Shown here: positions 1-8,972 of the stretch, one piece after another
How the letters are laid out: every line of letters starts with the position of its first letter
Numbering within the stretch: position 1 is the first letter of the stretch
From: Flavobacterium cellulosilyticum
Lineage (GTDB): Bacteria > Bacteroidota > Bacteroidia > Flavobacteriales > Flavobacteriaceae
Length of the DNA stretch: 64,000 nt
Assembly: GCF_004349355.1 (NCBI RefSeq)
Contig: NZ_SMFK01000002.1
Location: 62,001 to 126,000, forward strand
Direction of reading: 5' to 3'
Notes under the pieces: model-generated
Databases searched by the model: none
Seen by the model: only the letters and a program-made list of their open reading frames with translations
Told to the model about the DNA's origin: nothing
Program-made: the position numbers and the translations under genes

Positions 1-1
1 T

Positions 2-298
2 GAGGAATCCGACTTACAGAAACGAATGGATAATTTAGGCTTTAAGAGGTATATAACCACAAATACTAAAATAATACATCTTGAAGATGGTAGCGGCAAA
101 AGCATAAAAAAGTATTCTAATAGGAAAAGAACAATAGTCCATAAAAGCAAAAACATTTATTTAAAGAGAAATGATAAAGAAAATTTCTCGAAATATGCTA
201 TTCTTGATTTCATTATCCTGTTTCTGAATTTTTTTAATTTTAAATATTCATTTAAAGAAAATTTTAATTATTTTAAAGAGATTCTTAGTACTTATTAA
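2..298 (+). CDS. Glycosyltransferase family 2, C-terminal fragment (cut by window edge)
   Basis: The frame is open from base 2, before the first ATG at 26, so this is the tail of a gene that starts outside the window. The visible residues begin EESDLQKRMDNLGF and continue into TNTKIIHLEDGSG. An acidic ED/EE pair followed by an amphipathic stretch is typical of the acceptor-side end of GT2 (GT-A fold) glycosyltransferases, where the second Asp/Glu acts as catalytic base. The last 40 residues are basic and then hydrophobic (YAILDFIILFLNFFNF), perhaps a membrane-associated tail. The next gene follows after 14 bases on the same strand, consistent with one operon of glycosyltransferases. The family call is fairly sure; substrate is unknown because the donor-binding half is missing. 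Confidence 0.6.
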   Translation, partial: EESDLQKRMDNLGFKRYITTNTKIIHLEDGSGKSIKKYSNRKRTIVHKSKNIYLKRNDKENFSKYAILDFIILFLNFFNFKYSFKENFNYFKEILSTY

Positions 299-312
299 TT
301 TAAAAACAAAAT

Positions 313-1308
313 ATGAAAATAGCTCTTTTAGGAAGCAAAGATTTTGATAGTTTAGAATACCATCTCAATGATTCACTAGTTTTTTCAGGAAATGATGTGT
401 TTCATTTGGATGTCAAGGATGTATTTACCATTCCCTATAAATACAATTATTATGCTATTAAATTTATTCCTCAATACGATGAATATTTATTTAAAAAGAT
501 AGCTAATATAATAATTGAATCTCAACCAGAATTAGTTGTCTGTACTTATCGGTTTATTCACCCTATATGCATCCGTATGCTTAAACAAGCTATGCCTAAG
601 GTTAAAGTTGTACATATTAATCCAGACCAATTATGCACATTAGATTATCAGCAAATTTTTGCTTCACCCTATGACGCCTATTTTACTAAAGATCCTTTTA
701 TGGTTGATTTTATGAAGAATAAAATGGGTTTGAATACTTTTTACCTTCCTGAGGCTTTTAACCCTCGGGTGCATAAAGCACCTGTGGTTGACAGAAACGA
801 ACTGGAAAAAAAAATCAATATAGATGTGGTTGCTTTTGGAACGATGTATCCCTATCGGACTAATATGATTGGACAGTTATTGAATTCAGGAATTGATATT
901 AGCATATTTGGTACTCCAGATAGGCGTTTTAGTAAGCCAGAAATTAATCTGAAATTTAAAAATGAATTTATTACAGGAGATAGAAAATCAGAAATTTTGT
1001 ATGGTTCAAAAGTTGTTTTTAATAATTTTCATTATGCCGAAATTCAATCGGCTAATGTTAAGTTTTTTGAAATAGCTGGAATCGGTGGCTTTCAAATATG
1101 CGATTACAAACCAACATTAGAAGAATATTCAGCTATAGAGGTAGAAAAATATACCTACAAATCTATTGGGGAAGCAGTAGATTTGATACAATATTATCTT
1201 GATAAACCAGAATTAAGACATGTAATGGCAAGTATTCAGAGGGCACATTTTTTAGATCATCATACTTATGAAAACAGGATAAAACAATTATTTAAGTATA
1301 TTGATTAA
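313..1308 (+). CDS. CgeB-like glycosyltransferase
   Basis: 331 residues with a GT-B layout. The N-terminal half starts MKIALLGSKDFDSLEYHLND and has a Rossmann-like series of strands. The C-terminal half carries the stretch SANVKFFEIAGIGGFQICDY (residues about 246-265), which resembles the nucleotide-sugar binding segment of the CgeB/DUF3880 group (Glyco_trans_1-like), where an R/K-x-FE-x-x-G-x-G-x-x-Q pattern is typical. The protein has no signal peptide and probably acts on the inner face of the membrane. It sits 4 bases before a polymerase-like membrane protein, inside a run of transferases, so a role in building a polysaccharide repeat unit is inferred. Donor and acceptor cannot be told from sequence. 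Confidence 0.65.
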   Translation: MKIALLGSKDFDSLEYHLNDSLVFSGNDVFHLDVKDVFTIPYKYNYYAIKFIPQYDEYLFKKIANIIIESQPELVVCTYRFIHPICIRMLKQAMPKVKVVHINPDQLCTLDYQQIFASPYDAYFTKDPFMVDFMKNKMGLNTFYLPEAFNPRVHKAPVVDRNELEKKINIDVVAFGTMYPYRTNMIGQLLNSGIDISIFGTPDRRFSKPEINLKFKNEFITGDRKSEILYGSKVVFNNFHYAEIQSANVKFFEIAGIGGFQICDYKPTLEEYSAIEVEKYTYKSIGEAVDLIQYYLDKPELRHVMASIQRAHFLDHHTYENRIKQLFKYID

Positions 1309-1312
1309 TATT

Positions 1313-2752
1313 ATGGGGATTAAATTATCAAGAAGATTGTACCATCTTATATTAAGTATCTTATGGGGATTATTAATATTTCGTTCGATTTCGATTTTTA
1401 CGTCTGTAACAGAATACTCCGTTTTTATTGATTTGATTTTGGTTGGGTGTATTTTTCAAATTTCTGTTTATCCTTTTATAAAAAACATTTATAAATTCGG
1501 TTTTCCAAAAATCATTGATTTTTTTAGATTTTCGTCCTTCATTTTCTTACCCTTAAATTATTTAAATATTGCAGATCAATTAAATGAGGAAAGAGTTGGT
1601 ATTTATGGAATATTATTAATCAATAAAGACTTTGTTACCGAATCATTATTTTGTGTTTTTATTTGTCTATTGGCTATAGGGATAGCCGATAAAATGTTTA
1701 GTTTGAAATTTCACGAGAAAAATAATGTTACCTTTCCAGTAGTGAAAAATGTAGTTTTAAAGAATTTAAATGTTTTTATATCAATATCTTTTTTCTTTAT
1801 AAGTATTCAATTCTATCTTTTGTTTGCAGGGTTGATAGGTTATGGTGCTGATTCTACCTACTATGCTGAAAATCAGTATTCTTTTGTTTTGCAATTTTTA
1901 AGTAGTTTTAGCGGTCTTTTTTTTATAACATACGCTATATTGAAGTATTTATATGATTTTGATACAAGAAAATTTAACTTTTATTATATTTTATACTGTG
2001 TTTTATATTTTGTATTTGGATTGTATTCTGGGATGAAGGGAACTATTATTTTTGGGATTGTTTATATTTTATTGCCTTTTTATTTCAGTGGGAGAAGTTT
2101 AAAAAAATCTTGGATTGTTTCAATTTTAGTTGTAGGTTTTTTATTGTATCCAATTAATACAGAATATAGAGAAATATTAGCGCATAACGAAAACATTAGT
2201 AAAGATGTTGCTTTGGGTCTAGCTATTAATAGTGCATTTCAAATTAAGGATTTTGGAGAAAAAAGTTCCTCGAGTTACAATGAGCGGTTATCAATGTTTC
2301 CTTATTTAGTTAAATCACTTGAACTAGAAAATAAATGGGATGTTTATAAAAATATGGAACGGTATTTTTATTTGCCGATTTCATTCATTCCAAGGTTTCT
2401 ACTTTCTAATAAACCTACAAGTGATACTGGTTCAAAATTTCAAAATTTAATTTTTCAAGATACAAACAATTCAATTACACCTACGGCTTATGGATGGGCT
2501 TATTTAGAAGGTGGTTTGATTTATGCTTTTTTGCAATTTTTTTTATTAGGAATTGTGATTAGCATTTTTCAATATGTTGTAAATAAGAAAACTATATTTT
2601 TCTTGATTTTTTATTCTACTTTGATAGTCCAAATGCTTGTGGTTGAGAATGATGTTTATTTTTTGTTAGCACAGATTCTTCAAAGTGTTTTTATTTATAG
2701 TATTTATTATAAGATTTTTTTTAAGAAAATAGAAAACGGAAATAATATGTAA
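1313..2752 (+). CDS. Wzy-like O-antigen/oligosaccharide repeat-unit polymerase
   Basis: About 479 residues, strongly hydrophobic, with roughly 10-12 predicted membrane segments and one large loop (about residues 285-390) between the later segments. That loop holds YREILAHNEN and a segment with SFIPRFLLSNKP, then SITPTAYGWAYLEGG at the start of the last membrane pair. This arrangement is typical of Bacteroidota Wzy-like polymerases that join lipid-linked repeat units in the periplasm. The frame is open from a TTG at 1301 that overlaps the previous gene, but the ATG at 1313, 4 bases after the upstream stop, is the better start. Wzy proteins diverge strongly, so the call rests on topology, length and context. 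A second polymerase-like gene follows directly. Confidence 0.6.
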   Translation: MGIKLSRRLYHLILSILWGLLIFRSISIFTSVTEYSVFIDLILVGCIFQISVYPFIKNIYKFGFPKIIDFFRFSSFIFLPLNYLNIADQLNEERVGIYGILLINKDFVTESLFCVFICLLAIGIADKMFSLKFHEKNNVTFPVVKNVVLKNLNVFISISFFFISIQFYLLFAGLIGYGADSTYYAENQYSFVLQFLSSFSGLFFITYAILKYLYDFDTRKFNFYYILYCVLYFVFGLYSGMKGTIIFGIVYILLPFYFSGRSLKKSWIVSILVVGFLLYPINTEYREILAHNENISKDVALGLAINSAFQIKDFGEKSSSSYNERLSMFPYLVKSLELENKWDVYKNMERYFYLPISFIPRFLLSNKPTSDTGSKFQNLIFQDTNNSITPTAYGWAYLEGGLIYAFLQFFLLGIVISIFQYVVNKKTIFFLIFYSTLIVQMLVVENDVYFLLAQILQSVFIYSIYYKIFFKKIENGNNM

Positions 2753-2829
2753 AATTTTTATAATGGAGAAAATACAATGAAATTTAAATTATTTTATATG
2801 CTAGAGAATCTGATTAATTTAATTTAGGA

Positions 2830-3903
2830 ATGTATATAGCAGTTTTAATAATAATTTTTCTTTTGGTTTTAATAGAGAATTATAACTTAGTTTCTTTGGG
2901 AAAAAAAAATTATTTTTATTTTTCGTTAGGATTGTTGTTTGTTTTGCATGATGGCTTACGTTGGAATATGGGAACGGATTTTCAGGTCTATTTAGATCAT
3001 TTCAATTTTCCCAATATAAAAACGAATAAAACTAAAAATTTTGAAATATTATACCAAAAATTGGTTGAATTTTCTAGGTTATTATCGCATTCCTATACTT
3101 TTTTTCTTTTACTACATGCCACAATCATTTATTCATTATACATTACAGCCTTAAAAAAATACACGAAATATACTATTTTAGCACTTTCCTTTTTATATGT
3201 TTCAATGGTTGGTTTATTAGGCTGCAATAGGCAACTAATCGCAGTAGCAATATGTTTTTTTTCCATTCGTTTTATCGTGGAAAAAAAATGGTGGGTTTTT
3301 TTGGGTTTAATGGTATTAGCTTTCGGTTTTCATAAAACATCGATTGTGTTTTTAGTGATATTGTTTTTAGACAGAAAGATTAATAATAAAGTATTAATGG
3401 TAAGTTTGGTAATATGTATCCTATTGAGTATCTCGAATAGCGTAATGGGAATTTTTGAAATTGTCACACAAAAATTATTACCCTCATTGTTTGAACAACA
3501 GGCAAAAGCATTTTTATTTCATAATGATAATTTTAAGAATTCGCTATTAGGAACTTTTTTTGGGTTAATGAGGAAAGGCTTGCCCATATGCCTTTTGATT
3601 TACATTAAAGGAAAAGGATTTGAAAATAGATACTTCAACATAATATTTAATATTTTAGTTCTGGCATTCCTTTGCTACGTGCTTTTCAATAATAATTTAC
3701 AGTTTTTGGTGGGTCGAATGATTATTTATTTTTCTGTTTTTGAATGTGTTGTTTATTCCTGGTTTTTTATGATTTTATATAATTCTAAAGAAAAGTGTAC
3801 AGCACTATTGCTTTATACAGTTATGTGTATTGTTATATTTTTTCGATCTATTGCCATTTACCCTGAGTTATTTATTCCTTATAAGTCAGTATTTAGTCAT
3901 TAA
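2830..3903 (+). CDS. EpsG-like polymerase membrane protein
   Basis: 357 residues with about 9-10 membrane segments. Near the N-terminus (about residues 42-56) it has DGLRWNMGTDFQVYLDHF, close to the R-x-x-x-G-T-D-x-x-x-Y motif of the EpsG family, whose members are proposed exopolysaccharide polymerases. CNRQLIAVAICFFSIRF (about residue 136 on) is also typical: an N/R-Q-x-x-A motif at the start of a membrane helix. The gene follows the Wzy-like gene after 77 bases and is followed by a GT4 gene after only 2. Two polymerase candidates side by side are unusual; one may serve a different polymer or be a non-polymerase relative. The EpsG-family call is fairly firm, the function inferred. Confidence 0.6.
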   Translation: MYIAVLIIIFLLVLIENYNLVSLGKKNYFYFSLGLLFVLHDGLRWNMGTDFQVYLDHFNFPNIKTNKTKNFEILYQKLVEFSRLLSHSYTFFLLLHATIIYSLYITALKKYTKYTILALSFLYVSMVGLLGCNRQLIAVAICFFSIRFIVEKKWWVFLGLMVLAFGFHKTSIVFLVILFLDRKINNKVLMVSLVICILLSISNSVMGIFEIVTQKLLPSLFEQQAKAFLFHNDNFKNSLLGTFFGLMRKGLPICLLIYIKGKGFENRYFNIIFNILVLAFLCYVLFNNNLQFLVGRMIIYFSVFECVVYSWFFMILYNSKEKCTALLLYTVMCIVIFFRSIAIYPELFIPYKSVFSH

Positions 3904-3905
3904 AT

Positions 3906-4922
3906 ATGGAAAGGTCGCAAATGTTGGATAAAGAAATTGCATTAGTTTATCGGTCTGAGAAAAATAAACGCTATAGCATTGAAACGCTATTTAAACCCTT
4001 TGATAAGCAAGTAAATATTCAAAAAATTATATTGCCTGAAGATTTAAATTCAATATATAATTTTTTTAAATTATGGGTGTTTTTATTGAAGATAAAACAA
4101 AAAGTGATTCATATAACGGGTGATGTTCATTATGTTGCTATACTACTCTTCTGGAAAAAAAATATAATAACTATTCATGATTTAAATCATTATGAAAATT
4201 TAAAAGGATTAAAAAAAATAATTTATGGGTTTATTTGGTTTTATTTGCCTTTAAAAATTGCTCATAAAATTGTTGCAATATCTCCATATACAAAAAAACA
4301 ACTTCAAAATCATTTTAAGATTGATGAAAATAAAATAATAATTATACCAAATTCTTTTTTAAAATTTGAAACACCAAATTTCAGTTATCCTGAAAAAAAT
4401 AATTTGTATTTTCAGATATTATGTGTTGGTAATACTGAAAATAAAAATATTGAAAGGTTAATAGATGCTGTTGAGGGAATTGATAAAATTAAAATACGCT
4501 TAATTGGAAAACAACCAGATGAATTATTAATTAAATTTAAAAATAAAAATATTAATTTTTCTATTGCATGTGATTTAACTAGGAATGAATTGTTTTATGA
4601 ATATATTTGTTCAAATATCCTTTATTTTGCTTCTACAAAAGAAGGTTTTGGTTTGCCAATTTTAGAAGCACAATCTTTGGGGGTTCCTGTTATTACCTCC
4701 AATACTACGGCTATGCCTTTTGTTGCAGGAGATGGTACAGTTTTAGTGGATCCATATTCTATTGAGTCTATAAAAGAGTCAATATTATTATTCGTAAACG
4801 GTAAAATAAATCTTGAAGAATTAAAAGAAAAAGGTTATAAAAATATTGAAAGATTTTCGGAGCATATTTTTTTCGAATCCTATAATAAAATTTATGAAAC
4901 AATTCGAAATGAAAATATTTAA
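3906..4922 (+). CDS. Glycosyltransferase family 4
   Basis: 338 residues, GT-B fold. The C-terminal domain shows the retaining-GT4 signature: FASTKEGFGLPILEAQSLGVPVIT (the E-x7-E region, about residues 239-262), then a loop TTAMPFVAGDGTVLVDP that binds donor phosphates in relatives. The linker region has LCVGNTENKNIERLIDAV, matching the usual strand after the interdomain linker. No signal peptide; cytosolic, probably membrane-associated. The ATG at 3906 follows the previous stop by 2 bases; a second in-frame ATG at 3921 (MLDKEIALVYRS) is an equally likely start because conserved sequence begins there. Sugar specificity is unknown. Confidence 0.75.
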   Translation: MERSQMLDKEIALVYRSEKNKRYSIETLFKPFDKQVNIQKIILPEDLNSIYNFFKLWVFLLKIKQKVIHITGDVHYVAILLFWKKNIITIHDLNHYENLKGLKKIIYGFIWFYLPLKIAHKIVAISPYTKKQLQNHFKIDENKIIIIPNSFLKFETPNFSYPEKNNLYFQILCVGNTENKNIERLIDAVEGIDKIKIRLIGKQPDELLIKFKNKNINFSIACDLTRNELFYEYICSNILYFASTKEGFGLPILEAQSLGVPVITSNTTAMPFVAGDGTVLVDPYSIESIKESILLFVNGKINLEELKEKGYKNIERFSEHIFFESYNKIYETIRNENI

Positions 4923-4930
4923 AAAACACC

Positions 4931-5956
4931 ATGATTCTAATTGACGCTTTATTTATAAATAATGGTGGAGGTAAAGTTCTGCTTGATTATTTAATTGAAG
5001 AAATTGAAAAGAAACGACTAAAAGTGCATTATCTTTTAGATGACAGAATCAAGAATACTATTCCAGAAATTTCTATCTGTAATAAAGTTTCTTTTCTACA
5101 AGGTAATATTTTTAAAAGGCATCATTTTTACAAAGTACATAAAAATGATTTTTCAAAAGTTCTTTGTTTTGCTAATTTACCTCCAACAATAAGATTAAAT
5201 ACTGAAGTTTACACGTATTTCCATCAACTAATATATATAAATATACCTACAGAATTTTCTTTTTTAGATCAGGTTAAATTCAGATTAAAAAGAATTATAC
5301 TTAAGATTTTCGCGAAAAACACTAATTTTTGGATAGTTCAATCTAATTTGACAAAAAATAAATTTGGATTAAAATTTTCTTTCAATGAAAACCTTATTAA
5401 AGTACTTCCGTTTTATCCTCATTTTAGTTCTTTAAATGTAGTTTCTATTAAAAATAAGAATAGTTATTTATATGTTAGTAATGCTAATCCTCACAAAAAC
5501 CACACAAGATTAATTAATGCATTTTGTGTTTTTTATGAAAAATATAAAATAGGCCAATTGATTCTAACAGTGAATAAGTATTTCCCTGAAGTTTTAGCAT
5601 TAATTGATTTAAAACAAAAATCTGGATACCCAATTAAAAATATTGGTTTTGTAAACAGAGAAGAGTTAGAAAAAGAATATCAAAAAAGCGAGTTTCTTAT
5701 TTTTCCTTCTTTAACAGAAAGTTTTGGATTAGGTTTAATTGAAGGAATAGAATGTGGATGTAAAATAATTGCAGCAGATTTGCCTTATACTTACGCGGTT
5801 TGTGAACCATCTGTTGTATTTGATCCTTTAAAAGAAGAAAGTATTTTTAAAGCTTTTGAGACTAGTTTAAATTATTACACAAATTTAAGTACGCCAAAAA
5901 TTAATAATAAAATTAATGAATTAATTAATATTTTAGAAAATAGCCAATGCAACTAA
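4931..5956 (+). CDS. Glycosyltransferase family 4
   Basis: 341 residues with a GT-B fold. The N-terminus MILIDALFINNGGGKVLLDYL is the glycine-rich acceptor-side loop often seen in this group. The C-terminal half has YVSNANPHKNHTRLINAF (about 178-196) and FPSLTESFGLGLIEGIECGC (about 257-276), the E-x7-E donor site of GT4 enzymes. Starts 8 bases after the previous gene and overlaps the following capE-like gene by 10 bases, so the three are likely co-translated. Cytosolic role in adding one sugar of a lipid-linked repeat unit is inferred; which sugar is not known. Confidence 0.75.
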   Translation: MILIDALFINNGGGKVLLDYLIEEIEKKRLKVHYLLDDRIKNTIPEISICNKVSFLQGNIFKRHHFYKVHKNDFSKVLCFANLPPTIRLNTEVYTYFHQLIYINIPTEFSFLDQVKFRLKRIILKIFAKNTNFWIVQSNLTKNKFGLKFSFNENLIKVLPFYPHFSSLNVVSIKNKNSYLYVSNANPHKNHTRLINAFCVFYEKYKIGQLILTVNKYFPEVLALIDLKQKSGYPIKNIGFVNREELEKEYQKSEFLIFPSLTESFGLGLIEGIECGCKIIAADLPYTYAVCEPSVVFDPLKEESIFKAFETSLNYYTNLSTPKINNKINELINILENSQCN

Positions 5957-6984
5957 TTCAAAATAAAACCTTACTTATAACCGGAGGAACAGGCTCTTTT
6001 GGGAACGCTGTTTTAAACCGATTTTTAAAAACTGATCATTTCAAAGAAATCCGTATTTTTTCGCGTGACGAAAAGAAACAAGATGACATGCGAAATCAAT
6101 TGAAAAGTGATAAACTCAAATTTTATATTGGAGATGTACGTGATTATGCTAGTGTAGAACGTGCCATGCGTGGCGTAGATTATGTATTTCATGCGGCTGC
6201 ATTAAAACAAGTGCCTTCCTGTGAGTTTTTTCCATTAGAGGCGACTAAAACTAATGTTTTTGGTACTCAAAATGTGATTGATGCTGCAAGTGCTAACAAG
6301 GTAAAAAAAGTGATTTGTTTAAGTACAGACAAAGCGGCATATCCAATTAATGCTATGGGAATTTCAAAAGCATTAATGGAAAAAGTAGCCATTGCAGCTT
6401 CGAGGAATTTGACTGACACTACGGTTTGTTTGACCCGTTATGGGAATGTTATGGCTTCCAGAGGTTCTGTAATACCCTTATTTTTAAAACAAATAAAAGA
6501 AGGGAATACTTTAACCATTACAGATCCTAATATGACACGTTTTCTGATGTCATTAGATGAAGCGGTAGAACTCGTTTTGTTTGCTTTTGAACATGGAAAT
6601 TCAGGGGATTTATTTGTAAATAAAGCACCGGCAGGTACCATAGGTGATTTAGCACAAGCGCTAAAAGAATTATGTAAGGCGGATAATGAAATCAAAGTTA
6701 TTGGAACTCGACATGGGGAAAAATTGTATGAAACTTTGTGTACTAGAGAAGAAATGATGAAAGCGGAAGATATGGGTGATTTCTATCGAATAGCTGCGGA
6801 TAATAGAGACTTAAATTATGCGAAGTACTTCTTTGAAGGAGAACAAGATATAGCGTTAATTGAAGATTATCATTCGCATAATACAGAACAATTAGGAATA
6901 GAGGGAATGAAAAAATTATTGTCAACATTACCTTTAATTCGCAAAGAAGTATTTGGAGAAGATGTAGCACAAATGCCAGGTTAA
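5947..6984 (+). CDS. capE: UDP-GlcNAc 4,6-dehydratase/5-epimerase, CapE/WbjB/FnlA type
   Basis: 345 residues, extended SDR. It has the nucleotide-binding motif ITGGTGSFGN (11-20), STDKA (126-130) and MGISKALMEK (137-146). The Met in place of the usual catalytic Tyr of Y-x3-K is characteristic of the CapE/CapD dehydratase group. Length matches soluble CapE/WbjB enzymes rather than the 600-residue membrane-bound WbpM/PglF form. The family converts UDP-GlcNAc to UDP-2-acetamido-2,6-dideoxy-beta-L-arabino-4-hexulose, the first step to UDP-L-FucNAc or UDP-L-QuiNAc. The next two genes encode the C2-epimerase and reductase such a route needs. Overlaps the upstream GT4 gene by 10 bases. High confidence in the family; the end product depends on the reductase downstream. 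Confidence 0.88.
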   Translation: MQLIQNKTLLITGGTGSFGNAVLNRFLKTDHFKEIRIFSRDEKKQDDMRNQLKSDKLKFYIGDVRDYASVERAMRGVDYVFHAAALKQVPSCEFFPLEATKTNVFGTQNVIDAASANKVKKVICLSTDKAAYPINAMGISKALMEKVAIAASRNLTDTTVCLTRYGNVMASRGSVIPLFLKQIKEGNTLTITDPNMTRFLMSLDEAVELVLFAFEHGNSGDLFVNKAPAGTIGDLAQALKELCKADNEIKVIGTRHGEKLYETLCTREEMMKAEDMGDFYRIAADNRDLNYAKYFFEGEQDIALIEDYHSHNTEQLGIEGMKKLLSTLPLIRKEVFGEDVAQMPG

Positions 6985-7000
6985 TATTAAAACATTAAAA

Positions 7001-8122
7001 ATGAAAAAATTAAAAGTAGCAACAATATTAGGGACTCGTCCAGAGATAATTAGATTAGCCGAATGTATTAAGCTTTGTGATACTTATTTTGAGCATATTT
7101 TAATTCATACAGGTCAGAATTATGATTATGAATTGAATGAGATTTTCTTTGAAGATTTGAATTTAAGAAAACCTGATTTTTTCTTAAATGTTGCGGGAAA
7201 ACATTTAGGAGAAACTATTGGGAATGTTATTTCAAAGTCGTATGAAGTACTTTCGTCTGAAATGCCAGATGCCATTTTGGTATTAGGAGATACCAACAGT
7301 GTATTGAGTACTATAGCGGCTAAAAGATTGAAAATTCCAATATTTCACATGGAATCCGGAAACAGGTGTTTTGATCAAAATGTACCAGAAGAAATTAATA
7401 GAAAGATTTCAGATCATATATCGGATATAAATTTAACTTATACAGAACATAGTAGAAGGTATTTGCTAAGTGAAGGTTTTCGAAAAGACCATGTTTTTGT
7501 AACTGGTTCTCCTTTGTATGAAGTATTGAAAAAGAATGAGGATAAAATTCAAAGTTCGGATGTAGTATCAAAATTAAATTTAATAAAAGGGGAATATATA
7601 GTAGTAAGTGCACACAGAGAAGAAAATATTGATTTGAAAAATCAATTTGAAGTTTTGGCTGAGTCGCTCAATGCTGTAGCGGAAAAATATAAAATGCCAA
7701 TTATTTTTTCAACACATCCAAGAACAAAAAACAGAATGCAAAAATCTAATTTTGTTTTTAATCCCTTAATTAAAAGTATAGCGCCATTAGGCTTTTTTGA
7801 TTATGTTAAATTACAGCAAAATGCTTATGTAGTTCTTTCGGATAGTGGTACTATTAGCGAAGAGTCTGCAATGATGGGTTTTCCGGCTGTAAGTATTAGA
7901 ACAAGTACCGAAAGACCTGAAGCGGTTGATGCTGGAACTATCGTTTTAGGAGGTGTAAGTACGGACAGTATGCTTAATGCAATAGAAATAACAAAAGGCC
8001 TAGCGATCAATGAAACAACACAATTGCCTTGGGAATACCTTGTTACTAACACATCTGAAAGAGTAGTGAAAGTAATTCAAAGTTACACTCCAATTGTTAA
8101 TAAAGTAATTTGGGACAAATAA
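7001..8122 (+). CDS. UDP-N-acetyl-hexosamine C2-epimerase, WecB-like (WbjD/FnlC/CapG type)
   Basis: 373 residues with the non-hydrolysing UDP-GlcNAc 2-epimerase fold. Visible motifs: ILGTRPEIIRLA (9-20), VLGDTNSVLS (94-103), and FHMESGNRCFDQNVPEEINR (115-134), a region containing the catalytic acidic residues of WecB-like enzymes. The C-terminal half has LSDSGTISEES, which binds the UDP moiety in relatives. Lying between a CapE-type dehydratase and a 4-keto reductase, it is best read as the final C2-epimerase that turns UDP-L-RhaNAc into UDP-L-QuiNAc, or UDP-L-PneNAc into UDP-L-FucNAc, rather than as WecB itself. The sequence HMESGNRCFDQNVPEE, as opposed to HVEAGLRS in true WecB, fits the WbjD branch. 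Confidence 0.85.
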   Translation: MKKLKVATILGTRPEIIRLAECIKLCDTYFEHILIHTGQNYDYELNEIFFEDLNLRKPDFFLNVAGKHLGETIGNVISKSYEVLSSEMPDAILVLGDTNSVLSTIAAKRLKIPIFHMESGNRCFDQNVPEEINRKISDHISDINLTYTEHSRRYLLSEGFRKDHVFVTGSPLYEVLKKNEDKIQSSDVVSKLNLIKGEYIVVSAHREENIDLKNQFEVLAESLNAVAEKYKMPIIFSTHPRTKNRMQKSNFVFNPLIKSIAPLGFFDYVKLQQNAYVVLSDSGTISEESAMMGFPAVSIRTSTERPEAVDAGTIVLGGVSTDSMLNAIEITKGLAINETTQLPWEYLVTNTSERVVKVIQSYTPIVNKVIWDK

Positions 8123-8129
8123 TAAAAGG

Positions 8130-8972
8130 ATGAAAAAAATATTAGTAATTGGCAGTAAAGGTATGGCTGGACATGTTGTACTTCAATCGTTGCCTCAGTT
8201 AGGTGAATATGAAGTATACGGTGTTGCCAGAAATATTGAGCCAACTGATCGATTGTTTAATCTTGATGTTAGTGATACTGTAGGATTAAAAAAGCTAATC
8301 GATTTAGAGTTTGATGTAATTGTAAATTGTATTGGGATATTAAATAAAGACGCCGAGGATAATCCACATAAAGCAATATGGTTCAATAGTTATTTTCCAC
8401 ATCTTTTAGAATCATTAACAAAAAACACTAAAACAAAAGTAATTAGTATCAGTACAGATTGTGTTTTTTCTGGGAAAAGAGGAGGCTATTCTGAAAATGA
8501 TTTTAAAGATGGTATTGGGTTTTATGCGCAATCTAAGGCTTTGGGAGAAATTGTGAATGATAAAGATTGTACTATTAGAACATCTATTATTGGACCTGAA
8601 ATAAATCAAGAAGGAATAGGTTTGTTTCATTGGTTTATGCAACAAAATAATGAAATTAGTGGCTATTCACAAGCCTTTTGGTCAGGGATTACCACTATTG
8701 AATTGGCCAAAGTAATTCATCAAACGATTCAACAAAATATAGCTGGATTAATTATAGTTGCAGGAGTAGAGAAAATAGATAAGTTTAGTTTACTGAAAAT
8801 TTTCAATAAAGTTTTTAAAAATGATAAATTAATTATTTCAGAAAACCCTAGCTATAAAGTTGATAAAAGCATGCACAGCATAAGAATGGATTTTAATTAC
8901 AAGGTTCCTACTTATGAGGAAATGATTTTGGAGATGAAAAGTTGGATTAATACTAATAGTTATAATTATTAA
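8130..8972 (+). CDS. RmlD-like SDR, UDP-4-keto-6-deoxy-HexNAc reductase (WbvR type)
   Basis: 280 residues, extended SDR related to dTDP-4-dehydrorhamnose reductase. Glycine motif GSKGMAGH (8-15), STDCVFSGKRGGYSE (108-122) and Y-x3-K as YAQSK (132-136). The trio dehydratase (5947), epimerase (7001) and this reductase matches the UDP-L-QuiNAc route known from Vibrio cholerae O37 (WbvB, WbvR, WbvD). In the UDP-L-FucNAc route the reductase (WbjC/FnlB/CapF) is about 370 residues with a C-terminal cupin domain. This protein lacks that domain, which favours L-QuiNAc. The gene overlaps the next one by a single base (TAATG), so a transferase for the same sugar probably follows. Confidence 0.75.
   Translation: MKKILVIGSKGMAGHVVLQSLPQLGEYEVYGVARNIEPTDRLFNLDVSDTVGLKKLIDLEFDVIVNCIGILNKDAEDNPHKAIWFNSYFPHLLESLTKNTKTKVISISTDCVFSGKRGGYSENDFKDGIGFYAQSKALGEIVNDKDCTIRTSIIGPEINQEGIGLFHWFMQQNNEISGYSQAFWSGITTIELAKVIHQTIQQNIAGLIIVAGVEKIDKFSLLKIFNKVFKNDKLIISENPSYKVDKSMHSIRMDFNYKVPTYEEMILEMKSWINTNSYNY

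Noticed and set aside
1301..1312. TTG start for the Wzy-like gene
   Set aside because: It overlaps the end of the previous gene and would add only MINI; ATG 1313 follows the stop by 4 bases.
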